Origin: Nitrospira sp.
GTDB taxonomy: Bacteria > Nitrospirota > Nitrospiria > Nitrospirales > Nitrospiraceae
NCBI GenBank assembly: GCA_029194665.1
Contig: JARFXO010000003.1
Span: 186,001-250,000, forward strand
Reading direction: 5' to 3'
DNA length: 64,000 nucleotides
The notes beneath the pieces were generated by a model. The model saw only the letters and a list, made by a program, of their open reading frames with translations, did no database searches and was not told the DNA's origin. Shown here piece by piece: positions 51,658 to 61,080 of the stretch. Made by a program: the position numbers and the translations under genes. Each line of letters begins with the position of its first letter. Position 1 is the first letter of the stretch.

Positions 51658-54039
51658 ATGTACGTGAGGACCGGCGTCGTGATTCTATCGGTGGTCGCAT
51701 GGACGGCTTGTGGTGGTCCCGAGGAGAGAAAGGCAAAGTACTTCGCTCGCGCCAGTGAGTACATTCAGGCGGCCAACTATCCCAAGGCGCGTGTCGCCAT
51801 CAGAAATGTGCTGAAAATAGACCCAAAGGATGCGGAAGCCTATGTCCTGTTTGCCCGTGTTGAGGAAAAGGAAAAGAATTGGCGTAACGCGGTCCAGCTC
51901 TATCAGGAAGCTGTCCGGCTGGATCCAGGTCACACCGCAGCGTTGATTACGTTGGGTAAGTACTACCTGGAAGCCAGGTTGACCGAACAGGTGGTGGAAA
52001 CGGCAGATACGGTTCTGAAGAAGGAGCCAAAGCATCCTCAAGCGAATGCACTGAAGATCGCCTCACAGGCGATGACGAAGGAAGCTGTTCCTTCGGCGAT
52101 TCTTAAAGCGGAGGCACTCGCGAAAGAGTTTCCAACAGAACCGGATGTCGCCATCCTTCTTGGCACGTTGTACGACCAGCGCCGACGCTATCGTGATGCC
52201 GAGGCCACGTTACGACGCGCGTTGGGTGCTCATCCGAAAGATCTGGATCTTCTGAACAACTTGACTAGAGTTTTGACACAGGCGAACGACGTCGACGGCG
52301 CGGAGACGGTTATTCGTCGAATGATTGACGCCGAGCCTGAGTCCATCGACCATCGGCTGAGGCTCGTTCGCTTCTATGTTCAACAGGCTGCCTACGAGAA
52401 AGCGGAAGCAGTTCTACGCAACGCGGTGGTGCTTGATCTGAACAGCGAGCAGCGCCGCCTTCTCTTGGCCGACTATTTTATGAGTAGGAAAGATGTTGCG
52501 TCTGCCGAACGAGTCTTGCTGGAAGCCGTCGCACAGTTGCCGCATTCGAGTCAACTTCAGTTCGGGATTGCCACGATTTACAGGAAGACCGGACAAGACG
52601 CAAAAGCCCGTGAGCGCTACGCCGCATTGGTTCAAGAGTACAAGGATAAGCCGGTCGGGTCGGAAGCCAAGGTGAAGTTGGCGGAGATGGACTTTCAGGC
52701 CGGCAAGCAGATCGAAGCTGAGCGGCAAGTGCAGGAGGTTTTAGGAGACAACCCCCGTTCTTCGGACGGCTTGACGCTTTTAGGACGTGTGGCGTTAGCC
52801 AGACGGAATGGAAAAGATGCGGTTCAGGCTTTTCGCACGGTCTTACATGATCAGCCTGAATTGGCAACGGTTCATTTTCTCCTTGGCCAGGCCTATCAGC
52901 TCACCGGAGAGACCAACCTTGCGAAAGAGAGTTTTGAGCGGGCCGTGGCTCTGTATCCTGACCAGGTCGATGCCAACCGGTCCCTCGCAGTACTGGAAAG
53001 TAGAAACGGTCAGTACCAGCAGGCACGTGTTCGACTGGAAGACCTGCTCAAACAGCATCCCGATGATGTTGCTGCCCTCGATATGGTGATGACGCTGGAC
53101 CTGGTGAAGAAAAACTGGCCTGAAGCAGAACAGACCTTGGGACGGATCCGTCACGTCGCAGCCGGGAGTCACATGGCCTTGATGGCGGAAGGACGACTGT
53201 ACGAGGCTCAACGTCGTTTGAATGACGCGATGAATGCCTATGAGCGTGCGACGGCGTTGGTTCCAAACGAACCCGAACCTCTCCTGTCTCTCGTGAGGCT
53301 TGAAGTGGCTCTAGGTCACATGGCCCGATCTCAGGCACGGCTGGAAACGCTCCTCGCGGCTCGTCCGGACCATCCGTTCGCCCACGGGTTGCTGGGAGAA
53401 GTATTGTCCCTGTCTGGAGCACATGAAGTCGCGGTTCCTCACTATCGCGAAGCCGTACGACTGAATTCAAAGTGGATGACGCCTTGGCTTAACTGGGCCA
53501 CGTCGGCTTCTAGGAAGAACCCGGATGTGGCCGTACAGGTGCTACATGAGGGGCTCAAGGCCAACCCCGATAGTGAGGAGTTGCACATGCTCTTGGCCTC
53601 TGTGCACTCAGAGCATGGAGAGATCGATCTTGCGATGGACGCCTACGAGACGACTTTGCGGCTAAATCCTCGCAACGTTCTGGCGGCGAATAATCTGGCC
53701 ATCTTGCTCGTGGACCACAAGGGTGATCTGTCAAGTCTGCAAAAGGCCTTCGCGCTCAGTCGAGATTTTGAGAAAGAGGCGCCACACCCGCTCTTTATCG
53801 ACACCCTCGGCTGGGTGCGATTCCGAATGGGGCAATCGGAGGAGGCGATGCGACTGATGAAAGACGCCGTGGCCAAAGCACCCGACATTGCTGTCCTGAA
53901 CTATCATCTTGGAATGGCATTGTTTCAGTCCGGTAAACGCACCGAGGCCCGTACCTATCTTTCAAAGGCGCTGAAGAATTCCGATTCGTTCGAGGGACGG
54001 CGGGAGGCAGAGCAAGTCCTTGCGCAGATAAGGGGGTAG
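51658..54039 (+). CDS. PrsT-like TPR lipoprotein of the exosortase/EPS system
   Basis: A 793-residue TPR protein. It begins with a lipoprotein signal, 'VILSVVAWTACGG', with the lipidated Cys after WTA. Around twenty TPR-like units follow, for example 'ARVAIRNVLKIDPKDAEAYV' and 'AVQLYQEAVRLDPGHTAALI'. This is the build of the PEP-CTERM-locus TPR lipoprotein family (PrsT). It is thought to work at the outer membrane in polysaccharide export or protein sorting. The frame is open from 51613, but the lipobox fits an ATG at 51658. Confidence 0.88.
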   Translation: MYVRTGVVILSVVAWTACGGPEERKAKYFARASEYIQAANYPKARVAIRNVLKIDPKDAEAYVLFARVEEKEKNWRNAVQLYQEAVRLDPGHTAALITLGKYYLEARLTEQVVETADTVLKKEPKHPQANALKIASQAMTKEAVPSAILKAEALAKEFPTEPDVAILLGTLYDQRRRYRDAEATLRRALGAHPKDLDLLNNLTRVLTQANDVDGAETVIRRMIDAEPESIDHRLRLVRFYVQQAAYEKAEAVLRNAVVLDLNSEQRRLLLADYFMSRKDVASAERVLLEAVAQLPHSSQLQFGIATIYRKTGQDAKARERYAALVQEYKDKPVGSEAKVKLAEMDFQAGKQIEAERQVQEVLGDNPRSSDGLTLLGRVALARRNGKDAVQAFRTVLHDQPELATVHFLLGQAYQLTGETNLAKESFERAVALYPDQVDANRSLAVLESRNGQYQQARVRLEDLLKQHPDDVAALDMVMTLDLVKKNWPEAEQTLGRIRHVAAGSHMALMAEGRLYEAQRRLNDAMNAYERATALVPNEPEPLLSLVRLEVALGHMARSQARLETLLAARPDHPFAHGLLGEVLSLSGAHEVAVPHYREAVRLNSKWMTPWLNWATSASRKNPDVAVQVLHEGLKANPDSEELHMLLASVHSEHGEIDLAMDAYETTLRLNPRNVLAANNLAILLVDHKGDLSSLQKAFALSRDFEKEAPHPLFIDTLGWVRFRMGQSEEAMRLMKDAVAKAPDIAVLNYHLGMALFQSGKRTEARTYLSKALKNSDSFEGRREAEQVLAQIRG

Positions 54040-54048
54040 GAAGAATTC

Positions 54049-54651
54049 ATGTCTCGATCTGTGCGATCGATGGTGAACGGGGTACTACTGGCCACGGCCG
54101 TCGCAATAACGGCGATGTCTGCTCATGCCGGGGATGCGATGACTGTCGGGCTGGTGTCGCAAGTCGAACCAGGGTATCGGCTCGGCGCCGAGGATATCAT
54201 GCTGGTATCGGTGTGGAAGGATGAACAGCTGACGCGAGAAGTCGTCGTCCGTCCGGACGGGATGTTTTCGTTTCCCCTCGTCGGCGATATCCAGGCGGAA
54301 GATCGAACAGTTGAGGACATTCGTGGCGACCTCGTGAAGCGGCTGACAAAGTATATTCCGAATGCCAATGTTTCGGTCGCGGTCACAAAAGTCATCAGTT
54401 ACAAGGTGTACGTCGTCGGCCGAGTGAATAAGCCGGGTGAGTATTTGATCGGTCATTACACCGACGTGCTGCAGGCGCTCAGTCTTGCCGGTGGACTGAC
54501 TCCGTTTGCAGCGGAGAACGATATCAAGGTCTTACGGCGGGTGAGGGGAGAACAACATGCCATTCCCTTTCGCTATGGAGATGTTCGGAAAGGCAGGGAT
54601 TTGGAGCAAAATATCATTCTGCAGCGCGGTGACGTCGTCATGGTCCCCTGA
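54049..54651 (+). CDS. Wza-like polysaccharide export protein
   Basis: A 200-residue periplasmic/outer-membrane protein: signal peptide ending AMSAHAG, Poly_export domain ('YRLGAEDIMLVSVWKDEQLT', 'VVRPDGMFSFPLVGDIQAED') and one SLBB ('YKVYVVGRVNKPGEYLIGHY'). It is shorter than Wza (about 380) and has no lipobox, like the small export proteins of exosortase-type EPS loci. It would form the exit with the barrel protein encoded next. Confidence 0.9.
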   Translation: MSRSVRSMVNGVLLATAVAITAMSAHAGDAMTVGLVSQVEPGYRLGAEDIMLVSVWKDEQLTREVVVRPDGMFSFPLVGDIQAEDRTVEDIRGDLVKRLTKYIPNANVSVAVTKVISYKVYVVGRVNKPGEYLIGHYTDVLQALSLAGGLTPFAAENDIKVLRRVRGEQHAIPFRYGDVRKGRDLEQNIILQRGDVVMVP

Positions 54652-54662
54652 GCGTCGTGCTC

Positions 54663-55871
54663 ATGCCCCCGAGCCGCAAATGGAGAGACCGGGTTTGTCA
54701 TACCGTGTACGCTCTTTCGGTGGTGGTCGTTGCATGTGAGATGGCGCCGCGAAGCGAGGCTGCCGAATGGTCACTCGCGCCATCAATCGGAGTCACGGGC
54801 ATTTACAACAGCAACTTGCTGTTGACCCCTCTGCCTCACTCTGAGAGTTACGGCTATTGGGTGACTCCAGCGGCAGAGTTCGCCGGCAAGACCGAGCGTC
54901 TTGAGGTGAGCAGCCGAATCGCCGCGGATGTCGTCGGATATTTCGGTGGAGAGGACAGGCAGTTTACGAATGTCTTTGCTCCCTTGTCGGTGCGATACCA
55001 GGCCGAAAAGGATCTCATAGGTTTCACCGGTGGGTTCATCCGCGACAATACGCTGCTCGGTGAGTTACAGGAGACCGGGGTTGTCTTGCAGTTTACTCAG
55101 CGTAATCAATGGACTGCGAATCCTACGTGGACGAGACGGTTGACCGAAAAACTGTCATTGCAATCGGCCATACGATTTTCCGACACCACATATGAGGGCA
55201 ACAGATTGGTTGACTACCGATTGGTGGGAGGTTCAGGGGGATTGCTCTATCAACTCTCGGAGCGGGATCAACTCCAGCTATCCGGATCGTATGTTGATTT
55301 CCACACGACCGATTCGCCGTCTCCGTTTCGAGCCGATTTCCCCGGGATCAATATGAGCCTCACACATGCCTTTTCCGAATCACTCACAGGAACCGTGTCT
55401 GGCGGTCCCAGGTTTTTATCTACGAGCTCGCATTCACCGTTCGGCGACATTACGACGAGCGATACGGTGTGGTTGGCAGGGGCGAGTCTGACGAAACGAT
55501 TTGAGAGAGCTTCATTGCGAGCCTCGTTGTCTCGGGACCTTCTTCCAAGTGGGCTGGGATTACTCCTTGAGACCGATCGAGGAGAAGCCTCCGCGTCATA
55601 CGATGTCTCGGAGACTCTGGCCTGCTCCTTGACTGTCGTCGGAATCCTCACATCGGGAACGACGAACGCGGTCATCGGGGAAGTTTATCCGGATAGCAGG
55701 TATGTCAGTGTTACGCCAAAACTCTCCTGGAAGTTTCTCGAATGGTGGCAGGCGGAGGTGTCATATATGTACCGATGGCGAGACACCGACAGTGCCATCG
55801 ATTCAGCTCAATCCCACGCGACGACGTTCATGGTGACCTATTATCCATCAAAACTTTCCTACTCCTACTGA
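54663..55871 (+). CDS. outer-membrane beta-barrel protein of the EPS system
   Basis: A 402-residue protein: N-terminal signal-like segment (about 13-34, ending SEAAE), then an almost continuous series of amphipathic strands with aromatic ends ('APSIGVTGIYNSNLLLTPLP', 'YRLVGGSGGLLYQLSERDQL', 'WWQAEVSYMYRW'), ending in aromatic SYSY. This is the layout of the PEP-CTERM-associated outer-membrane proteins found beside prsT and the export gene. A pore or anchor for the polymer is inferred. Start ATG 54663; GTG at 54657 is also open. Confidence 0.8.
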   Translation: MPPSRKWRDRVCHTVYALSVVVVACEMAPRSEAAEWSLAPSIGVTGIYNSNLLLTPLPHSESYGYWVTPAAEFAGKTERLEVSSRIAADVVGYFGGEDRQFTNVFAPLSVRYQAEKDLIGFTGGFIRDNTLLGELQETGVVLQFTQRNQWTANPTWTRRLTEKLSLQSAIRFSDTTYEGNRLVDYRLVGGSGGLLYQLSERDQLQLSGSYVDFHTTDSPSPFRADFPGINMSLTHAFSESLTGTVSGGPRFLSTSSHSPFGDITTSDTVWLAGASLTKRFERASLRASLSRDLLPSGLGLLLETDRGEASASYDVSETLACSLTVVGILTSGTTNAVIGEVYPDSRYVSVTPKLSWKFLEWWQAEVSYMYRWRDTDSAIDSAQSHATTFMVTYYPSKLSYSY

Positions 55872-55875
55872 GGCT

Positions 55876-57648
55876 ATGGCACAGACACATGTTTCGCCAC
55901 AGACATCTGGACCCGGCATGGGCGTGAAGGACTACATCGCGGCTTTTCATCGCCGTCGCAAGCTTATCCTCCTGACCGGTCTAGGACTCTTGGCGTCGTC
56001 CCTGACGTTAGCATTTCTCTGGCCGCCGACCTATAAGTCGACCGCGACCATCTTGATCGAGGAGCAGGAGATTCCATCCGACCTCGTACGATCGACGATT
56101 ACGAGTTATGCCGATCAGAGGATTGAGACTATCAAACAACAGATCATGAGTCGAACGACCCTCTGGAAGGTGGTGGAACAGTACGATCTCTACCACGATC
56201 AACGGAAGAATAGTCCGACCGAAGAAATTGTTAAACGCTTCGCCAAGGACCTCGAGGTGGAAGTGATCAGTGCCGACGTCGTAGATAAACGCACACAGCA
56301 CGCGACCAAGGCGACCATTGCCTTTACGGTGGCGTATCAAAATCGCTCTCCGGAATTGGCGCAGAAGGTGGCGAATGAGCTGACCAGCTTGTTCTTGGGC
56401 GAAAACCTGAAGAGCCGTGAACGCCAAGCCCAGGAAACCACCTCGTTCCTTCAGCAAGAAGCCGAAAATCTTGCTCGCCACATCAGCGACATCGATGAAA
56501 AGATCGCCGCGTTTAAACAGCGGGCCAACGGGGCGCTTCCGGAGTTGATGCCGTTGAATCAGCAGTTGATGAACCAAGCCGAGCGTGAATCAATGGAGGT
56601 CGACCAGCAGGTCCGAAGCCTCGAAGAACGCAAAACCTATCTCGAAGGGGAATTGGCGACGATCAAACCGAATACGCCCATCCTATCCGTGACCGGCGAG
56701 CGCATTTTGGATTCAACCGAGCGCTTACGCGCACTTCGAGCGGAGTATGCCGGCGCCGCGGCCAATCTGTCGGCGGATCATCCCGACATGATCAAGATGA
56801 AACAGGAGATCGATGCATTGCAAAGAGAGACAGGACAGGCCCCTGATGGGGAGGAGGCCTCGAAGCGACTCATCGATGCGCGCGCGGCATTGGCCGCCGG
56901 CTTAGAACGGTTGGGAAGTGAGCATCCGGACGTTCTGCAGACGCGGAGAAAAATCTCCGCTCTTGAGCTGGATGTCCATCGCCTCAGCGCCGTTCGAAAC
57001 AAGGTGATCAATCAGCGTCCGGAAAATCCCGCCTATATCAATCTCCAGGCTCAGTTGAATTCCACAACATTCTCGTTGGAAGCATTGCGAAAAACTCGTC
57101 TGGACATCAAGCGTCGGCTACAGGAGTATGCGACACGCCTGGAAAAGGGGCCGGAGATTGAACCGGAGTATCTTGTTCTGACAAGGGATCGAGATACATC
57201 CGGACAAAAATATCAGGACATTCGATCAAAGTTGTTGGAGGCGAAGGTGGCCGAAGGTTTGGAGGTGCAACGGAAAGGCGAGCGCTTTTCCCTCATTGAT
57301 CCACCGAGTCTTCCTGAAAAGCCTTATAAGCCGAACCGTTTGGCCATCGTACTACTTGGTTTCATCCTTGCCGCTGGTGGGGGAGCCGGCCTGGGAGCTG
57401 CAGCCGAGTCGCTCGACCATTCGATTCGGACGCCCGATCAACTGGTCGCCCTGACGCAGCATTTTCCCTTGGCAGTGGTTCCCTTTATGCCGAACGAAGC
57501 AGATGTGTCCCACGCAAAATTGCGACGGCGAATCGTTCAAAGTGCGGGGATCGGCGCGTTTGGAACCGTCCTGTTGCTGCTTCATGTATTTGTAGTCCCT
57601 TTGGATGTGCTGTGGTTTGCCACGCTGAGACGGTTGGGCATGGAGTAA
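55876..57648 (+). CDS. Wzz/GumC-type chain-length determinant
   Basis: A 590-residue polysaccharide co-polymerase. TM1 at about 33-53 ('ILLTGLGLLASSLTLAFLWP'), the Wzz domain ('TYKSTATILIEEQEIPSDLV'), long periplasmic coiled coils (about 170-430) and the GNVR-like end ('LIDPPSLPEKPYKPNRLAIV') leading to TM2 at about 490-510. After another 60 residues there is a third hydrophobic helix near the C-terminus. No kinase domain is fused; the next gene supplies it. Confidence 0.92.
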   Translation: MAQTHVSPQTSGPGMGVKDYIAAFHRRRKLILLTGLGLLASSLTLAFLWPPTYKSTATILIEEQEIPSDLVRSTITSYADQRIETIKQQIMSRTTLWKVVEQYDLYHDQRKNSPTEEIVKRFAKDLEVEVISADVVDKRTQHATKATIAFTVAYQNRSPELAQKVANELTSLFLGENLKSRERQAQETTSFLQQEAENLARHISDIDEKIAAFKQRANGALPELMPLNQQLMNQAERESMEVDQQVRSLEERKTYLEGELATIKPNTPILSVTGERILDSTERLRALRAEYAGAAANLSADHPDMIKMKQEIDALQRETGQAPDGEEASKRLIDARAALAAGLERLGSEHPDVLQTRRKISALELDVHRLSAVRNKVINQRPENPAYINLQAQLNSTTFSLEALRKTRLDIKRRLQEYATRLEKGPEIEPEYLVLTRDRDTSGQKYQDIRSKLLEAKVAEGLEVQRKGERFSLIDPPSLPEKPYKPNRLAIVLLGFILAAGGGAGLGAAAESLDHSIRTPDQLVALTQHFPLAVVPFMPNEADVSHAKLRRRIVQSAGIGAFGTVLLLLHVFVVPLDVLWFATLRRLGME

Positions 57649-57662
57649 GCAGAAAGGTAACC

Positions 57663-58490
57663 ATGGATCGTATTCGTACCGCGCTTGAGCTGTATAAAGG
57701 TTTCAAAGGTTCCTCGTCTGACGGGGAGAGCCCGAAGCGGGCTGCCAGGCTATCGGTGCCGCCCTCGATCACCTATACACGAACCAGATCGCTGAGCATT
57801 CCGCATGCGGTGCTACACAGGCATCGGGTCATGGCGGCTCATCGCAAAGGACCGTTCGTCGATGCGTACAAGATCCTCCGAACACAGGTTACGCAGCGAT
57901 TGCGAGAGAACGGGTGGAATGTGGTGGGAGTGACGAGCCCAGGTTACGGCGAAGGCAAGACGCTGACCGCCGTCAATTTGGCCGTGAGTTTAGCCATGGA
58001 AACAACACAGACGGTGCTTCTCGTCGACTCGGACTTGCAGGATCCCACCGTACATCAGGTATTCGGCTTGAAAGACTGTCTTGGCCTTGCCGACTACTTG
58101 TTGGACGATCAGCCGGTCGAGGATCTGCTCCTTCATCCCGGTATCGGGCGGTTCGTCTTGCTGCCCGGGGGGCGGGCGATCTCAAACTCCACCGAGATTT
58201 TGACCTCTCCCAAAATGGTGGACCTCGTGGAGGAGTTGAAACATCGGTATCCCTCCCGAGTCGTTATATTTGATCTCCCTCCATTGCTCCATACAGCGGA
58301 TGTCTTGGCCTTCTCCCCCTACACAGACGCCCTTCTCATGGTGGTTGAGGAGGGAAAGACCACGGGTGAAGAGTTGCAGCGGGCTCTGGCGCTGGTCAAG
58401 AATTTCCGCCCTGTTCTGGGAACGGTGTTGAACAAGGCCGGCCGATCGTCTCTGACTCTTGCAGAGATGAGGACCATGTTGGCCACCTAG
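57663..58490 (+). CDS. CpsD/BY-kinase-like ATPase
   Basis: A 275-residue cytoplasmic ATPase related to bacterial tyrosine kinases. Motifs: 'FVDAYKILRTQVTQRL', Walker A 'GVTSPGYGEGKTLTAVNLAV', Walker A' 'TVLLVDSDLQDPTVHQVFGL' and Walker B 'PSRVVIFDLPPLLHTADVLA'. The C-terminus lacks a tyrosine cluster, so it may be a ParA-like regulator rather than an autokinase. It works with the GumC/Wzz protein before it. The frame is open from 57612 inside that gene; GTAACC-ATG at 57663 is the likelier start. Confidence 0.88.
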   Translation: MDRIRTALELYKGFKGSSSDGESPKRAARLSVPPSITYTRTRSLSIPHAVLHRHRVMAAHRKGPFVDAYKILRTQVTQRLRENGWNVVGVTSPGYGEGKTLTAVNLAVSLAMETTQTVLLVDSDLQDPTVHQVFGLKDCLGLADYLLDDQPVEDLLLHPGIGRFVLLPGGRAISNSTEILTSPKMVDLVEELKHRYPSRVVIFDLPPLLHTADVLAFSPYTDALLMVVEEGKTTGEELQRALALVKNFRPVLGTVLNKAGRSSLTLAEMRTMLAT

Positions 58491-58521
58491 ATCCAGATGT
58501 CGGTCATCAAACGGCGTAATC

Positions 58522-59928
58522 ATGTACGAAGCATTTTATCGGTTCAAGGCTAAGCCATTCGCGCTCCTGCCGGACAGCGGTTTTCTCTATCCTGGCTCGG
58601 AGCACCAAACTGCCTACAGCCTCCTGGAGTACGGCATTCTGAGCCAGGCGCCGTTTATGGTGCTTACGGGTGATCCAGGCATGGGGAAAACCTCCCTGTT
58701 GCAAAAGCTCATCGTTGAGCATGGAAGCAAGCATAAAATCGGGCTGGTCACCAATGCCCGTTACGATATTGAGCAGCTCTTGCCGTGGATTCTGTTGTCC
58801 CTTGGGTTAAGCACCAAGCGGCTTGACCCGATCGAGGCCTATCATCTCTTTTCGGAGTTTCTGTCCCAGGAGTCGAAACGTTCACGGCGGGTCATTCTTA
58901 TCGTTGATGAGGCCCAAAGTCTGGGCACTGAGCTGCTTGAAGAACTACGGTTGTTGTCCAACATGAACGACGACAAGACCCTCAAGCTGCAGATCATCCT
59001 TTCAGGCCAACCTGGTCTCCATACGTTGCTCCGTCGTTTCGATATGACTCAATTCGCACAGAGAATCGTCGTCGACTATCATCTGAAACCGCTCTCTGAC
59101 ATCGAGACCGCCAACTGTATTCGGCATCGAATACGAGTCGCCGGTGGACAACCGTCCCTCTTTACGAACAAGGCTTGTGCATTGGTGCATCGATTGAGTC
59201 AAGGGAACCCGCGACTGATCAATCAGGTGTCGGATACCGCCTTGATCTACGGGTATGCCGAACAAGCAAGCGTCATTACTTTCAAGGTGGTGGCCCAAGC
59301 AGCCTTTGATCGGAGCAAGGGAGGAATCCTTCCCTTGGCCGCGAAAGAGGAGTTGGCCGGACTTGCCGCGGCGCCGGAAGATCGCTCGGAAATGGATGAT
59401 CCGATTTCGAGTCCAGGGGAGACCACTGTGTGCGCAGAATCGTCCGACGATCATCTGATAACTTCTCCGGACGAGGACTATACGAGCGCGATGGCGCTTG
59501 AAGAGGAAGGGCGATTGAAAGAGGCAGTAGAGTTGTTTCATTCAGCGACTAGAGACAAATCAATGTGGTTCAAGGCCAATTCACACATCGGATTCTGTTA
59601 CGTCAAGATGAACGAGCATCATGCCGCGATACAGGCGTTTCGCACTGCCTTGGAGGATCCCACGGCCCAGCAGCAAGACGTCTTTGATGTGCTCTATCTA
59701 TTGGGGCGCAGTCTTGAAACCATCGGGAGGGTCGACCAGGCGCTAGAAGTCTATCATCGCGTCAACCAGGTAACCCCAATATTTAGAGATGTCGCCGATC
59801 GGTTACGAGCGTTGGAGCGGACGCTGAAGCAATTGAGTCACAAGGGGAAATCCGTCAACGAAAAATGTTCTTGGTTCAGTAGCGTCGTGGATCATGTCCA
59901 CCGCTTTCTCATCGACGCTCAGAAGTAG
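58522..59928 (+). CDS. ExeA-like AAA ATPase of the exosortase locus with C-terminal TPR
   Basis: A 468-residue protein. Residues 1-270 are the 'secretion ATPase, PEP-CTERM locus' type: 'MYEAFYRFKAKPFALLPDSG', Walker A 'LTGDPGMGKTSLLQKL', Walker B 'RVILIVDEAQSLGTELLEEL' and sensor 'LKLQIILSGQPGLHTLLRRF'. Residues about 310-430 are TPR-like repeats ('YTSAMALEEEGRLKEAVELF', 'YLLGRSLETIGRVDQALEVY'). The TPR tail is not part of the family as I know it, and it closely resembles the small protein encoded next. The ATPase may drive assembly or export of the EPS machine. Confidence 0.9.
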   Translation: MYEAFYRFKAKPFALLPDSGFLYPGSEHQTAYSLLEYGILSQAPFMVLTGDPGMGKTSLLQKLIVEHGSKHKIGLVTNARYDIEQLLPWILLSLGLSTKRLDPIEAYHLFSEFLSQESKRSRRVILIVDEAQSLGTELLEELRLLSNMNDDKTLKLQIILSGQPGLHTLLRRFDMTQFAQRIVVDYHLKPLSDIETANCIRHRIRVAGGQPSLFTNKACALVHRLSQGNPRLINQVSDTALIYGYAEQASVITFKVVAQAAFDRSKGGILPLAAKEELAGLAAAPEDRSEMDDPISSPGETTVCAESSDDHLITSPDEDYTSAMALEEEGRLKEAVELFHSATRDKSMWFKANSHIGFCYVKMNEHHAAIQAFRTALEDPTAQQQDVFDVLYLLGRSLETIGRVDQALEVYHRVNQVTPIFRDVADRLRALERTLKQLSHKGKSVNEKCSWFSSVVDHVHRFLIDAQK

Positions 59929-59946
59929 GAGGATTGCAGGCGAATC

Positions 59947-60375
59947 GTGTCGGATTCCAGCAAGAACCTAGCCGACCCTGAAGTGAGGTCTGCTGAACGC
60001 TATGAACGGGGACTCGCGCTGAAAAAAGCCGGGTTGCACAAGGCCGCGATCGAGCAGTTAGAAATGGTTGCTGTCGATCCACTATGGGCCGTGAAGGCGT
60101 ACGCCCAGATCGGGCTGTGTTATAAATTGTCCGGCCGTTATGAGGAGGCCGTCCCGGCCTTGCAGAAAGCCCTCAAAGCCAAACCTGCGTCGCCGAATGA
60201 AACCGTTCAGATTCTCTATGTCCTAGGGCGTACGTTGCAATCTTTGGGTCGCGTGGCGGAAGCGCTGGAAGCCTATCGCTGGATCAGGCGGGAGGATGCG
60301 ACCTATCGGGATGTCGCTGATCGTATTGAGCGGCTGAGCTCCCGCCGCCCGACAGGGGCTACGAAAAAGAGCTAG
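59947..60375 (+). CDS. small TPR protein, paralogue of the preceding ATPase tail
   Basis: A 142-residue cytoplasmic TPR protein (no signal peptide) starting with GTG. It aligns over its length with the C-terminal part of the ATPase before it: 'YVLGRTLQSLGRVAEALEAY' against 'YLLGRSLETIGRVDQALEVY', and 'TYRDVADRIERL' against 'IFRDVADRLRAL'. It probably arose by duplication of that tail. Function unknown; a scaffold for the ATPase is possible. It ends the EPS cluster. Confidence 0.8.
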   Translation: MSDSSKNLADPEVRSAERYERGLALKKAGLHKAAIEQLEMVAVDPLWAVKAYAQIGLCYKLSGRYEEAVPALQKALKAKPASPNETVQILYVLGRTLQSLGRVAEALEAYRWIRREDATYRDVADRIERLSSRRPTGATKKS

Positions 60376-60546
60376 GGCGAGACAGTGGTTAAGCGGGCGG
60401 GAAGGTCGCAATTCATAGGTGAAGCTTTGCCGCCGCGAGCAGTGTAGTTCTCGGTCACTGAGTTGGCTATCCACCCATGTAAACCTTGTCTTAAGTGCAC
60501 AGGCTCTCTGTGGTAGGCTCGCGCGACACGATGCAGAGGAGGTGTT

Positions 60547-61080
60547 ATGGATTGTATTCTGATTCGTCACGGGATCGCGGTAGAGCCTGATGAGTGGGAA
60601 GGGGCGGAGGAGAATCGCCCGCTCACCGAAAAGGGAAAGAATCGCGCCAGGCAGGCTGCCGAAGGGTTGGCTGGGCTTGACTGTAAGCCGACTCACATAT
60701 TCACGAGTCCCTTCGTGCGGGCGTACGATACAGCGAGGCTGATACGCGCTGTCGTCTGTCCAACTGTGAAGGTCGAGACGCGGGAAGAGTTGGCGGTCGG
60801 AGCAAAGGCTGAGCTGCTGGTTGGATTGTTCCACACTCTCCCGTCGGATGCTGTGGTGGTCTGTGTGGGGCATGAACCTCAGCTCGGTGAAGCGGTCAGC
60901 CTGTTGCTCTGTGGAAAAACCCTTCCGAACTTTCCACTTAAGAAGGCGGGGGCCGCCTATCTTGAGGCTGCGGACGGTCTTAGACCTGGCCAGGGTCGGC
61001 TGTGCTGGCTGCTTCAGCCGATGCAGCTGCGGACCATAGGCAAGCGAACGCATGGCAAGAAACGGCTGGGACAGGATTAA
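60547..61080 (+). CDS. sixA: phosphohistidine phosphatase SixA
   Basis: A 177-residue histidine-phosphatase-fold protein. Catalytic RHG in 'DCILIRHGIAVEPDEWEG', second Arg in 'IFTSPFVRAYDTARLI' and second His in 'VVCVGHEPQLGEAVSLLL'. SixA takes phosphate off histidine of phosphorelay or PTS proteins. An AGAGGAGG site precedes the ATG. Its last four bases overlap the end of the convergent kinase-like gene. Confidence 0.92.
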   Translation: MDCILIRHGIAVEPDEWEGAEENRPLTEKGKNRARQAAEGLAGLDCKPTHIFTSPFVRAYDTARLIRAVVCPTVKVETREELAVGAKAELLVGLFHTLPSDAVVVCVGHEPQLGEAVSLLLCGKTLPNFPLKKAGAAYLEAADGLRPGQGRLCWLLQPMQLRTIGKRTHGKKRLGQD

